DNA of 52,009 bases. Origin: Woeseiaceae bacterium (GTDB lineage: Bacteria; Pseudomonadota; Gammaproteobacteria; Steroidobacterales; Woeseiaceae). The position numbers and the translations under genes are program-made. The stretch lies in NCBI GenBank assembly GCA_028289545.1, contig JANQPG010000058.1:1-52009 (forward strand), written 5' to 3'. This document shows positions 25,610-33,983 of this stretch, piece by piece; within the stretch, counting starts at the first letter, position 1; each line of letters begins with the position of its first letter. A model generated the notes under the pieces. The model saw only the letters and a list, made by a program, of their open reading frames with translations, did no database searches and was not told where the DNA came from.

Positions 25610-27424
25610 TCAGGCTGCCGAGGATCCGGAGCGGTCTTTAGCCGCCTCTGCTTCGTCGGCGGCGTACGGCAGCAGCACGGTCGACTTCTGCATGTCCCAC
25701 GCTCCGGTCGGACAGCGCTCGGCGCACAGACTGCAGTGCACGCAAAGATCTTCGTCTTTCACCATGACGCGACCGGTCTGCGGAAGCTCCGCCGACACGT
25801 AGAGATCCTGCTCCAGGTTCTCCGCCGGCGCCGAAAGCCGGGTACGAAGATCGGCCTCCTCCCCATTGTGGGTAATCGTCAGGCAGGCGGTGGGACAGAT
25901 GTCGATACAGGCATCGCACTCGATGCAGAGCTTCGCCGTAAACACGGTCTGGATGTCGCAATTGAGGCAACGCTCGACCTCGGCCACGGTTTGTTCGACG
26001 GTAAAGCCGAGTTCCACCTCGATGTCGATGTTCTTGAAACGCTCTCGGAGATCCACGTGCGGCATCAGCCGACGCGCGGCCGGGTTGTAGTCGTTGGAGT
26101 AGCTCCACTCGTGCATGCCCATCTTCTGGGTCGCCAGGTTTACGCCGCGCGGCAGACGATCGTTGAGATCCTCACCCTGGCAATACTTGTGGATCGAGAT
26201 TGCAGCCTCGTGGCCGTGCGCCACGGCCCAGATGATGTTCTTTGGCCCGAACGCCGCGTCGCCGCCGAAGAAAACCCCGTCCCTCGAACACATCATGGTG
26301 GTTTCGTCGACGACCGGGCAGTCCCAATCGTTGAACTCGATACCGATGTCGCGCTCGATCCAGGGGAACGCGTTGTCCTGGCCAATCGCCAGGATGACAT
26401 CGTCACACGGCAAGGTCACTTCGTCGACGACGGTGCCGCGGTCGATCCTGCCGTTGTCGTCGATCCGGTATTCCATGACCTCGAAGCGCATGCCGGTGAG
26501 CTTGCCGTCCTCGATCACGAACGCCTTGGGCGAATGATTGACGACGATGTCGACGTTCTCTTCTTCAGCATCCTCCAGCTCCCAGTCGGACGCCTTGAAA
26601 TAGCCGCGCGGCTTGCGCGCCATCACCTTGACGTTTTTTGCGCCGAGCCGGAGCGCCGAACGGCAGCAATCCATCGCCGTGTTGCCGACGCCGATGATGA
26701 GTACGTTCTCACCGATGGCATCGACGTGCTCGAATGCCACCGACTCCAGCCACTCGATGCCAATATGGATATTTTCGGAGTCGTAGCGCCCGGGGATTTC
26801 CAGGTTCTTGCCACGCGGCGCCCCCGTGCCGACGAACACCGCGTCGTACTCACCCGCATCCAGCAGCGTCTTCAGGCTGTCGATCGGGTGGTTGAGCTTG
26901 AGGTCGACGTCCATATCGAGAATGTAGCCAATCTCTTCGTCGAGTACGTTCGGCGGCAGGCGGAAGCGAGGGATATTCGTCCGCATGAGCCCGCCGGTCG
27001 TATCCAGCGCTTCGAAAATCGTAATCTCGTAGCCGAGCGGTGCGAGGTCGTTCGCAACGGTGAGCGACGCCGAACCGGCGCCGATCAGGGCCAGCTTCTT
27101 GCCGTTCTTTTGCGACGGTGCTGTCGGAAGACGGTCGCTGATATCGTCGCGATGATCAGCCGCCACGCGTTTCAGCCGGCAGATCGCCACGGGCTTGTCT
27201 TCGACTCGCCCCCGCCGGCAGGCGGGCTCGCAGGGCCGGTCGCAAACGCGGCCGAGTATCCCCGGAAACACGTTCGACTGGCGGTTTTCCATGTAGGCGT
27301 CGCTGAACCGCCCCTGGGCAATCAGCCGAATGTATTCGGGAACGTCAGTATGTGCCGGACAAGCCCACTGACAATCGACCACTTTGTGGAAGTAGTCGGG
27401 ATTACTGGCGTCGGTTGGTTTCAT
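25610..27424 (-). CDS. Iron-sulfur flavoprotein, GltD-like with C-terminal ferredoxin domains
   Basis: The protein begins with a cysteine-rich part like glutamate synthase small subunit (VDCQWACPAHTDVPEY; GRVCDRPCEPACRRG). An FAD-binding domain follows (LALIGAGSASLTVANDLA, with GAGSA where GAGPAG is usual), then an NAD(P)-binding part (VLIIGVGNTAMDCCRSALR) and the closing FAD motif DGVFFGGDAAFGPKNI. The C-terminus carries two [4Fe-4S] ferredoxin motifs (CIECDACIDICP and CVHCSLCAERCP). It could move electrons between NAD(P)H and the KorAB clusters without a separate ferredoxin gene. The ATG at 27424 (GGAG just upstream) is preferred to an in-frame GTG at 27448. It is first in the korAB operon. 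Confidence 0.85.
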   Translation of the reverse strand: MKPTDASNPDYFHKVVDCQWACPAHTDVPEYIRLIAQGRFSDAYMENRQSNVFPGILGRVCDRPCEPACRRGRVEDKPVAICRLKRVAADHRDDISDRLPTAPSQKNGKKLALIGAGSASLTVANDLAPLGYEITIFEALDTTGGLMRTNIPRFRLPPNVLDEEIGYILDMDVDLKLNHPIDSLKTLLDAGEYDAVFVGTGAPRGKNLEIPGRYDSENIHIGIEWLESVAFEHVDAIGENVLIIGVGNTAMDCCRSALRLGAKNVKVMARKPRGYFKASDWELEDAEEENVDIVVNHSPKAFVIEDGKLTGMRFEVMEYRIDDNGRIDRGTVVDEVTLPCDDVILAIGQDNAFPWIERDIGIEFNDWDCPVVDETTMMCSRDGVFFGGDAAFGPKNIIWAVAHGHEAAISIHKYCQGEDLNDRLPRGVNLATQKMGMHEWSYSNDYNPAARRLMPHVDLRERFKNIDIEVELGFTVEQTVAEVERCLNCDIQTVFTAKLCIECDACIDICPTACLTITHNGEEADLRTRLSAPAENLEQDLYVSAELPQTGRVMVKDEDLCVHCSLCAERCPTGAWDMQKSTVLLPYAADEAEAAKDRSGSSAA

Positions 27425-27542
27425 CCGCTCCGGGAATCGGCGCAGCACGATCGGAAACGTGCGCTCCGACTGAAGAAATCCTGTTCCGTGATGAGGCTAG
27501 CATAGCGGGATCGGCCGGAAAGTAAACCGTTTTCGGGGCCCG

Positions 27543-28883
27543 TCAGCGCGCGCGGGAACACTCGAGCCGCTGGCCGGCAACGATACCTGTAAGCGCGCCG
27601 TCGGAATAGACGACATTGCCGTTCACGAAGGTCTTCTCGATGCTCGCGGTGAAGCGATGACCCTCGAAGGGCGACCACTGACACTTGGCCAGCAGGTTGT
27701 CCGCCGTCACTTGCCAGGTTTTTTCCGGATCGACCAACACAAGGTCCGCAAAATAGCCTTCGCGCAGATAGCCGCGGTCGCGCACCCCGAAAAGATCGGC
27801 CGGGGCATGGCAGGCCCGGTCAACGACCAATTCCAGCGACAGCTCGCCGCGATCGACGAGGTCGAACAGCAGCGGCACCGTGTGCTGCACGAGCGGCAGG
27901 CCCGCCGGCGCGAGGAAATAGGTGTTGGCTTTTTCGTCGGCCGTGTGCGGCGCATGGTCGGTCGCAATGACGTCGATGCGCTCGTCGTTGAGCGCCTTGA
28001 TCAGCGCCGCGCGGTCCTGGGGCCGCTTGATGGCCGGGTTGCACTTGATCCGGGTGCCGAGCTCGGCGTAGCGGCTCTCGTCGAACCACAGATGGTGCAC
28101 GCAAACCTCCGCGGTAATCCGCTTCCCGGAGCGCGGGCCCACGTCGAACAGCCCCATTTCGATCTCCGTCGTCAGGTGCAACACGTGCAGCAACGCATCG
28201 TGTTTTCTCGCGAGCGACGTGGCCAGGGTCGACGACTTGAGGCAGGCGTCGGCGCTGCGAATGGCGGGATGCTCGCTCATCGGCACGTCCTCGCCGAACT
28301 GCTTCCTTGCAGCCTGCTCGGCCTCGCGAATCATCGGCGAGTCCTCGCAGTGCGTGAGCACAATCAGCGGTGCATCGGCAAACAGCTTTTCGAGCGCTTC
28401 GGGATCGTCGACGAGCATGTCGCCGGTCGAGGCACCCATGAACGCCTTGATACCGCAGGCATCTCCAACCTCGAGTGCACGAATTTCCTCGATGTTGCTG
28501 TTGGTCGCGCCGAAGTGAAATCCGTAGTTGGCCGTGCAGCGTCCGGCCGCAATCGAATATTTGTCGCGCATGGCTTCGCGAGTCGTCGTTTGCGGGCTGA
28601 CGTTCGGCATGTCCATGAAGCTCGTGATGCCACCCGCAACCGCGGCGGCCGACTCGGTGGCGAGATCGCCCTTGTAGGTCAGGCCCGGCTCACGGAAGTG
28701 CACCTGATCGTCGATCATGCCGGGCATGAGCACGGCGCCGGCCGCGTCGATGACCTCGGTCGCGTCGTCGGCCGCGATGGCGGGCGCAATTTTTTCGATG
28801 CGCTCGCCCGCGATCAGCAGATCGCCTTCGGTGATTTGCCCTTCGTTGACGAGTCGGGCGTTCGTGATTAGCTGCTTGTTCAT
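27543..28883 (-). CDS. pyrC: Dihydroorotase (PyrC-type, Gln variant of the metal motif)
   Basis: A 446-residue amidohydrolase converting carbamoyl-aspartate to dihydroorotate in pyrimidine synthesis. The metal motif reads DDQVHFREPGLTYKGD, with Gln in place of the first His of DxHxH, as seen in a recognised dihydroorotase subgroup. The carbamylated lysine is in GIKAFMGAS, further ligands in LTHCEDSPM and LHVLHLTTE, and the catalytic Asp in IATDHAPHT. The ending KCQWSPFEGHRF is typical. The frame is open 68 codons upstream to the ilvA side, but MNKQLITNARLVNEGQ is the natural start. It is divergent from ilvA and single. An inactive paralogue role is possible but less likely. Confidence 0.85.
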   Translation of the reverse strand: MNKQLITNARLVNEGQITEGDLLIAGERIEKIAPAIAADDATEVIDAAGAVLMPGMIDDQVHFREPGLTYKGDLATESAAAVAGGITSFMDMPNVSPQTTTREAMRDKYSIAAGRCTANYGFHFGATNSNIEEIRALEVGDACGIKAFMGASTGDMLVDDPEALEKLFADAPLIVLTHCEDSPMIREAEQAARKQFGEDVPMSEHPAIRSADACLKSSTLATSLARKHDALLHVLHLTTEIEMGLFDVGPRSGKRITAEVCVHHLWFDESRYAELGTRIKCNPAIKRPQDRAALIKALNDERIDVIATDHAPHTADEKANTYFLAPAGLPLVQHTVPLLFDLVDRGELSLELVVDRACHAPADLFGVRDRGYLREGYFADLVLVDPEKTWQVTADNLLAKCQWSPFEGHRFTASIEKTFVNGNVVYSDGALTGIVAGQRLECSRAR

Positions 28884-28996
28884 CTTCGGTCCGACGCTGC
28901 GCTTTTTTGGTGTTGGGCCGGCATTATGGGATCGGCGGCTTACCGTGTCACTGCCGGCGCTCTCCGGAGCCCTAATTATTCCAGATGAAACGCTTT

Positions 28997-29025
28997 TTGC
29001 CGTTTGACCGCCGCTGTGCGATAAC
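28997..29025 (+). promoter_or_regulatory. Candidate promoter of ilvA
   Basis: TTGCCG (28997-29002) and GATAAC (29020-29025) are 17 bases apart; each matches its sigma-70 consensus at 4 of 6. The start point would be near 29032. A small hairpin (GCTGT/ACAGC) overlaps the -10. No leader peptide with repeated Ile/Val/Leu codons is evident, so attenuation is not supported. Confidence 0.4.
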
Positions 29026-29085
29026 AGCGCGCTCCGCATTTGGAATGCGGACAGCCAGCATCGCCAGCCCGCCGACAACCGACAC

Positions 29086-30645
29086 ATGAAATCCGTTGAT
29101 TACGAATCCTCCGGCCACGAATCCTTCGATTACATCGGGCGGATCGAACGATCGTCAGTATATGACGTCGCCATCCGTTCTCCGCTCGAAAAAGCCGATG
29201 GTTTGAGTCGGCGCCTTCGAAACGATATCTGGTTCAAACGGGAGGATCTGCAGCCGGTTTTTTCCTTCAAGCTGCGCGGCGCGTACAACAAGCTGGCATC
29301 GCTGGAGGAAGGCGAGGTCCGCGGCGGTGTCATCTGCAGCTCGGCGGGCAACCACGCCCAGGGCGTGGCGCTGGCAGCCCGGCAGCGAGGCATTCGCGCC
29401 GTGGTTGTCATGCCGCAAACGACGCCGTCCATCAAGGTCGACGCCGTGAAGACGCTGGGCGGCGAGGTCTTGCTGCACGGCGACGCCTACGACGACGCCT
29501 ACCTGCGAGCGAGGGAAATCGCGGAGACTGAAGGGCTCGTGTTTATCCACCCGTTCGACGATCCGCAGGTGATTGCCGGCCAGGGGACAATTGGCCTCGA
29601 AATACTCGAGCAGGCCGATGCGCTTGGCCTCGACGACATCGATTCCGTTTGGGTACCGGTGGGGGGCGGCGGATTGATTGCGGGAATCGCCACATGGATC
29701 AAGCACCGGCGGCCGTCGATTCGCGTGGTCGGCGTCGAACCGCGAGACTCCGCCGCAATGAGCGCCTCGCTGGAAGCCGGGAAACCGATCACGCTTGGCC
29801 ACGTCGGCATTTTTGCGGATGGCGTCGCCGTAAAACGCGTAGGCGACGAGACCTTTCGTCTCTGCCGCGAACACGTCGACGATATTGTCCAGGTCGACAC
29901 CGATCAGATCTGCGCCGCGATTCGTGACATCTTCGAAGACACGCGATCCATTGTGGAGCCGGCCGGCGGCCTTGCCGTTGCGGGCGTGAAGCAATACATC
30001 GCCGATACCGCGGCCCGGGACCGACGTTTTGTAACCCTCAACTGTGGCGCCAACGTGAACTTCGACCGTCTGAGGCACATTGCGGAACGCGCTGCCGTCG
30101 GCGACCGGGCGGAGATGCTGCTGGCGGCGGAGATACCGGAGCAGCCGGGCAGCTTTCGCCGATTTTGCCGCATCGTCGGCCGCCGCGGGATTACCGAATT
30201 CAATTACCGCTATACGCCAGAGGGCAAGGCACATATTTTTGTCGGCGTGCAGCTCAAACACGGCGCCGAGGAGCAGGCGGAAATCCTGGCCGCGCTGTCC
30301 GACGCCGGCCACCCGGTCCTGGACCTTACCGACAATGAAATGGCGAAACTGCACGTCCGCCATATGGTCGGCGGCCGCTCGCCGGGCATTGCCAACGAGC
30401 GCCTTTATCGTTTCGAGTTTCCGGAACGCCCCGGCGCTCTGATCGACTTTCTCGATGCCGTCGGCAGCGATTGGAACATCACCTTGTTCCATTACCGCAA
30501 TCACGGTTCCGACTATGGCCGTATCCTGGCCGGCATCGACGTGCCGCGGGGCGAGCGCGAGCGGCTCGACAGGCACCTCAAGGCGCTGGGGTACGCGTAT
30601 GAAGAGGAAAGCGACAATCCCGCATACGCGATGTTTCTCGCCTGA
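29086..30645 (+). CDS. ilvA: Threonine ammonia-lyase, biosynthetic (two ACT-like domains)
   Basis: This 519-residue cytoplasmic PLP enzyme turns threonine into 2-oxobutyrate, the first step to isoleucine. The PLP lysine is in VFSFKLRGAYNKL; the glycine loop is VWVPVGGGGLIAGI; CSSAGNHAQGVALAAR matches the substrate loop. From about residue 325 two ACT-like regulatory domains follow (EIPEQPGSFRRFCRIVG and EFPERPGALIDFLDAVG), the long form inhibited by isoleucine and activated by valine. No clear Shine-Dalgarno precedes the ATG, though the N-terminal length matches the family. It is divergent from pyrC and alone; no other ilv gene is in view. Confidence 0.92.
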   Translation: MKSVDYESSGHESFDYIGRIERSSVYDVAIRSPLEKADGLSRRLRNDIWFKREDLQPVFSFKLRGAYNKLASLEEGEVRGGVICSSAGNHAQGVALAARQRGIRAVVVMPQTTPSIKVDAVKTLGGEVLLHGDAYDDAYLRAREIAETEGLVFIHPFDDPQVIAGQGTIGLEILEQADALGLDDIDSVWVPVGGGGLIAGIATWIKHRRPSIRVVGVEPRDSAAMSASLEAGKPITLGHVGIFADGVAVKRVGDETFRLCREHVDDIVQVDTDQICAAIRDIFEDTRSIVEPAGGLAVAGVKQYIADTAARDRRFVTLNCGANVNFDRLRHIAERAAVGDRAEMLLAAEIPEQPGSFRRFCRIVGRRGITEFNYRYTPEGKAHIFVGVQLKHGAEEQAEILAALSDAGHPVLDLTDNEMAKLHVRHMVGGRSPGIANERLYRFEFPERPGALIDFLDAVGSDWNITLFHYRNHGSDYGRILAGIDVPRGERERLDRHLKALGYAYEEESDNPAYAMFLA

Positions 30646-30648
30646 GCA

Positions 30649-30684
30649 TCGACCAGTCGCTCGACCAATCGCTCGATCAGTCAG
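30649..30684. repeat. Three tandem 12-bp repeats at the ilvA 3' end
   Basis: TCGACCAGTCGC, TCGACCAATCGC and TCGATCAGTCAG follow head to tail directly after the ilvA stop and run into the last codons of the convergent aldolase gene. The first two differ at one base. The array could vary in length between strains; no function is evident. Confidence 0.65.
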
Positions 30685-31454
30685 TCACGAAAAGAGGCGT
30701 CTAACCGGTCGAGCTTGCGTAACAGACCCGGCCAGACGAGCGCACCGCCGAGACCGCGGGTCACCTGCTCAGCCTGCGCTTCGATGCCCGCGACAATCGG
30801 ATCGGGCACGGTCACAAGTTCCGACCCGGTTGCCTGCGCCATGAGCTGAATCTCACACGCAGTCTGCAGGAGGTACATCAGCAGAAAGGCGTCGGCCACG
30901 CTCTCGCCAGTCGTCAGGAGCCCGTGGTTGCGCAGCATGAGCGCACGCTTGTCGCCGAGATCCGCCACCAAACGCGGTTTCTCCTCGTCGCTCAACGCCA
31001 CGCCTTCGTAGTCGTGATAGGCGAGCGTGGCGTAAGGAAACAACGACGTTTGCGACAGCGGCAGCAAACCCTCTTTGAGCGCCGCAACCGCAATGCCGGC
31101 TTTGGTGTGCGTGTGCAGCACGCAGGCGGCGTCATGGCGCGCCGCGTGAATCGCACTGTGAATGACAAAACCGGCCGGATTAATGTCAAATGGCGAATCG
31201 AGGACCTTCTCGCCGGCAAGGTCGACCTTGACCAGGCTGCTCGCCGTCATCTCTTCGAACAACAGGCCATACGCGTTGATCAGGAACTGGTCTTTTTCGC
31301 CCGGCACGCGCACGGATACGTGCGTAAACACGAGATCGTCCCAGCCCTCGAGCGCAAGCAGCCGGTAGCACGCCGCGAGATCAACGCGCAGCGCCCACTC
31401 TGCTTCACCCACCTGATTTCGCACCGACAAATCCTGGCTGTTACTCAGGCTCAT
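30681..31454 (-). CDS. Class II aldolase/adducin family protein
   Basis: A 257-residue cytoplasmic protein of the zinc-dependent class II aldolase/adducin superfamily. The opening EAEWALRVDLAACYRLLALEG, the HVSVRVPG block, AIHAARHDAACVLHTHTKAG with its His-x-His metal ligands, and the later LMLRNHGLLTTGESVADAFLL with a further His are all present. An acidic residue pair in the active site (ALKEG/HDYEG) fits catalytic activity. The ATG at 31454 has GAGG 8 bases upstream; an in-frame GTG nine codons earlier lacks one. The family includes fuculose- and ribulose-phosphate aldolases and many uncharacterised members; the substrate is open. Single gene, convergent with ilvA. Confidence 0.88.
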   Translation of the reverse strand: MSLSNSQDLSVRNQVGEAEWALRVDLAACYRLLALEGWDDLVFTHVSVRVPGEKDQFLINAYGLLFEEMTASSLVKVDLAGEKVLDSPFDINPAGFVIHSAIHAARHDAACVLHTHTKAGIAVAALKEGLLPLSQTSLFPYATLAYHDYEGVALSDEEKPRLVADLGDKRALMLRNHGLLTTGESVADAFLLMYLLQTACEIQLMAQATGSELVTVPDPIVAGIEAQAEQVTRGLGGALVWPGLLRKLDRLDASFRD

Positions 31455-31494
31455 TGGCTGGCCCTCACGCCTCCTCGTCACGCCTCAAGTGTAC

Positions 31495-31550
31495 CCGAGT
31501 CGTCAGTTACAGCTGAAACTCGGCATTCAGAATAAGTGGCTTTCTTATTC
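31495..31550. other. Two adjacent hairpins in a gene-poor gap
   Basis: CCGAGT-cg-TCAG (31495-31506) pairs with CTGA-a-ACTCGG (31513-31523). GAATAAG (31530-31536) pairs perfectly with CTTATTC (31544-31550) over a 7-base loop. They lie upstream of the leftward aldolase gene, where they could fold in its leader, or in a rightward RNA ending at 31793. The rest of the 31482-31844 gap holds only a possible small frame and a terminator. Confidence 0.45.
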
Positions 31551-31594
31551 CAATTTATTTGCAACGAATCCCCGCAGCGGAGCATCAAAAGGGC

Positions 31595-31705
31595 ATGTTT
31601 CGGTTAAGCGAGAACGTCGCGCGTCCAATGCAAGACATAAACAGGGCAGGCGAGGCGGAAACCGGCAAACCTACAATGCTAGAGACAATACGTTTGACGC
31701 ATTAA
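31595..31705 (+). CDS. Possible 36-residue peptide upstream of an orphan terminator
   Basis: ATG to TAA encodes 36 hydrophilic residues (begins MFRLSENVARPMQDINR, ends LETIRLTH). AAAAGGG precedes the ATG but only 1 base away, which is poor spacing. A rightward terminator lies 58 bases downstream with no other gene to serve. No promoter with good -35 and -10 boxes was found. It could be a chance frame inside a small RNA. Confidence 0.22.
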   Translation: MFRLSENVARPMQDINRAGEAETGKPTMLETIRLTH

Positions 31706-31762
31706 TACAGAGTTAACGGAAACAAACTGAAAATCCCTTATGCTGTTTGTTTCGTTGCGATT

Positions 31763-31793
31763 GGGGGTGGCTTTATGCCACCGCCTTTTTTTT
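31763..31793 (+). terminator. Orphan rightward terminator
   Basis: GGTGGC (31766-31771), the loop TTTAT and GCCACC (31777-31782), extended by a few G-C pairs, are followed by eight T (31786-31793). On the opposite strand the stem is preceded, not followed, by the homopolymer, so it does not suit the leftward helicase gene. No recognised rightward gene ends before it. Confidence 0.75.
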
Positions 31794-31844
31794 GCACGGT
31801 GTATTTCGCGCATGGGTAGGGAGCGTACGCCCGACCGTTCGTTC

Positions 31845-33941
31845 TCACCAGCGGCTCAGCGCCTGCGACGCCGCGTCGATGCTTCTTGACGGTTTGCCCG
31901 GAAACAGTCCGTCGGGCGATTCGGCGGTGCCATAGAATTTTGTCTCGAGCGTCTGCATGAGTGAATCGCTCAAGAATCGGCTGCGTGCACCGTACACGTG
32001 CCTGTCGCCCCCGGGCGGCTGCTGAACCACGTGGAATCTGAGCGGCGCCAGCAAACTCAGGTCCTGCTTCGCCCGGGTCATGGCAACGTACAGTAGCCGC
32101 CGCTCCTCCTCGACACGCTCGGGTTTGCCTGCTGCAAACTCGGACGGAAAATTGCCGTCGGTGACGTTCAGCACAAACACCGAATCCCACTCCTGACCTT
32201 TTGCGGAGTGAATCGTCGAGAGCACCAGGTAGTCTTCGTCGAGCCGCGCACCGTTGCCCTGATCCCCCGTTACCGACGGCGGGTCCAGGGTCAATTCCGT
32301 CAGGAACCGCTCCCGGGTCGGATATCGCGAGGCGACCTGCTCCAGCTGCTCGAGATCCGCCTCCCGCGTGTCGCTGCTGTCATACAGCCGTTCGAGCTGC
32401 GGCCGGTACCAGTTGCGTGCGGCCGTCACCCCGGCCTGCCAGCCGGTCTCGGTGCCGGCCGAAGCCTCGAGGCCGGTGAACAGGTCCAGTAACGAGGCCC
32501 AGCTCTCCGCCGCTGAAGTCGGCGGCTTGAACGCCCTCAAACCCTCGAAGCTGAAGCCTGCGGCCTCCAGGCCGAGAAAGCAGCGTTTGGCGCGCCGCGG
32601 CCCCATTCCGGGCAGCAGTTTGAGTACGCGAAACGCCGCAATTTCGTTCTGCGGATTGTCAGCCCATTTGAGTATCGCCAGGAGATCCTTGACGTGCGCC
32701 GCCTCCAGAAACTTGAGGCCGCCGTATTTGACGTAAGGAATGTTACGGCGGACAAGTTCCAGCTCGAGCCGATCGCTGTGGTGGGAACTGCGAAACAACA
32801 CCGCCTGTTCTTTCAGCGCGGTGCCCGCCTCGCGATTCTCGAGTATCGAGCTGACGACGTACAGCGCCTCGCCGTCCGCGTCCTCGACGGTCACGTAGCG
32901 GGGCTTCGCTCCCTGCCGGTCTCGAGCGAAGAGATTCTTTTTGTACTGCCGCTCGCTCTCGGCAATCAGCCGGTTGGCCGTATCGAGTATTGACTGGGTC
33001 GAGCGGTAGTTTTCCTCGAGCGAGATGACCTTGGCGCTGGGCATGAACTGATCCGGGAAGCCCAGGATGTTGTCGACGTCAGCGGCGCGAAACGAGTAGA
33101 TCGACTGCGCGTCGTCGCCCACAACGGTCAAACCCGCACCGTCGGGCTTGAGCGCGTTGAGAATGCGTGCCTGCAGTCGGTTGGTGTCCTGGTACTCGTC
33201 GACGAGCACGTGGTCGAACCCGGCGCTGATGCTCTCCGCAAAATCCTCTTCGGCGACAAGGTACTGCCAGTAGAGCAGCAAGTCGTCATAGTCGAGCAGC
33301 TGCCGCGACTGCTTGCGCAAGACGTAGGCGCGAAACAGGGTACTGAGCTCCTCCTGCCATTCGGCGCACCACGGATAGGCTTCTTCGAGGATGGCCTCGA
33401 GCGAGTCCCCGGTGTTGACCGTGCGCGAGTAGATGGCGAGACAGGTATCCTTGCGCGGGAACCGGCGTCGCTCGTTCGAGAATCCCAGTTCATCGCGCAC
33501 GACGTCCATGACGTCAGCCGCATCGCTGCGATCCAGCACGGAAAACCCGGGGTCCAGGCCGAGGTTGCCGGCGAACTGCCGCAGCAGGCGATTGCCGACC
33601 GCGTGAAACGTGCCCGACCAGTCCAGCCTCAGTGCGCCCGGTGCAAGCGGCGTTTCACGTGTTGCCTCGCGCACGATCGTTTCCACCCGCCGGTTCATCT
33701 CCTCCGCAGCACGTCGCGTGAAAGTCAGCAGCAGAATGCGTTCGGCGGCCACCCCGGACACGATCAGATGGGCGACGCGATGGGCCAGGGTCATTGTCTT
33801 CCCGGTGCCCGCGCCGGCAATGACCAGCAGCGGACCGGCGCTGACGGTGCCCGCGCTGCCGGGCTCGCCGTAGGTTGCCGCCGCCCGCTGTGCAGGATTC
33901 AGCCGCTCGAGATATTGCTCGCCGGTTGCCGCTCTCGCCAC
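31845..33941 (-). CDS. UvrD/Rep/PcrA-family ATP-dependent DNA helicase
   Basis: From the GTG at 33941, with AAGGAG 6 bases upstream, this is a 698-residue superfamily 1A helicase that unwinds DNA in repair or replication restart. Motifs in order: Q motif LNPAQRAAATYG, Walker A VIAGAGTGKTMTLAHR, motif Ia LTFTRRAAEEM, motif II VLVDEYQDTN, motif III VVGDDAQSIYSFRAA, motif IV SLEENYRST, motif V LSTIHSAKGQEWD, and motif VI EEERRLLYVAMTRAKQDL. It is slightly longer than UvrD's core but lacks a nuclease domain. Directly upstream lies a LexA-type box that overlaps the open frame before the GTG, so SOS control is likely. Which of the UvrD, Rep or PcrA roles it plays cannot be told. Confidence 0.9.
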   Translation of the reverse strand: MARAATGEQYLERLNPAQRAAATYGEPGSAGTVSAGPLLVIAGAGTGKTMTLAHRVAHLIVSGVAAERILLLTFTRRAAEEMNRRVETIVREATRETPLAPGALRLDWSGTFHAVGNRLLRQFAGNLGLDPGFSVLDRSDAADVMDVVRDELGFSNERRRFPRKDTCLAIYSRTVNTGDSLEAILEEAYPWCAEWQEELSTLFRAYVLRKQSRQLLDYDDLLLYWQYLVAEEDFAESISAGFDHVLVDEYQDTNRLQARILNALKPDGAGLTVVGDDAQSIYSFRAADVDNILGFPDQFMPSAKVISLEENYRSTQSILDTANRLIAESERQYKKNLFARDRQGAKPRYVTVEDADGEALYVVSSILENREAGTALKEQAVLFRSSHHSDRLELELVRRNIPYVKYGGLKFLEAAHVKDLLAILKWADNPQNEIAAFRVLKLLPGMGPRRAKRCFLGLEAAGFSFEGLRAFKPPTSAAESWASLLDLFTGLEASAGTETGWQAGVTAARNWYRPQLERLYDSSDTREADLEQLEQVASRYPTRERFLTELTLDPPSVTGDQGNGARLDEDYLVLSTIHSAKGQEWDSVFVLNVTDGNFPSEFAAGKPERVEEERRLLYVAMTRAKQDLSLLAPLRFHVVQQPPGGDRHVYGARSRFLSDSLMQTLETKFYGTAESPDGLFPGKPSRSIDAASQALSRW

Positions 33942-33953
33942 GCAACGCTCCTT

Positions 33954-33973
33954 CACTGTCTTTTTATCCAGTA
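33954..33973 (-). promoter_or_regulatory. LexA-type SOS box before the helicase gene
   Basis: On the minus strand TACTGGATAAAAAGACAGTG has the CTG-N10-CAG spacing of a gammaproteobacterial LexA site and matches the E. coli consensus TACTGTATATATATACAGTA at 15 of 20. It ends 12 bases before the helicase GTG. A perfect 20-base palindrome (33963-33982, TTTATCCAGTACTGGATAAA) overlaps it, and a weaker plus-strand box (CTG-N10-CAC) shares the core, so LexA may bind overlapping sites. It sits right after the upstream hydrolase gene. Confidence 0.6.
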
Positions 33974-33983
33974 CTGGATAAAT

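Noticed and set aside
25583..27505. Open frame of 640 codons opposite the iron-sulfur flavoprotein
   Set aside because: The other strand has full family motifs; this frame shows only Val/Asp/Arg-rich shadow sequence.
28884..29085. ilv-type attenuator before ilvA
   Set aside because: No leader peptide with runs of Ile/Val/Leu codons and no terminator-antiterminator pair.
29155..30576. Open frame of 473 codons opposite ilvA
   Set aside because: IlvA is certain from its motifs; the antisense frame has no recognisable fold.
30649..30684. Tandem repeats as a CRISPR remnant
   Set aside because: Units are 12 bases with no spacers and no cas genes.
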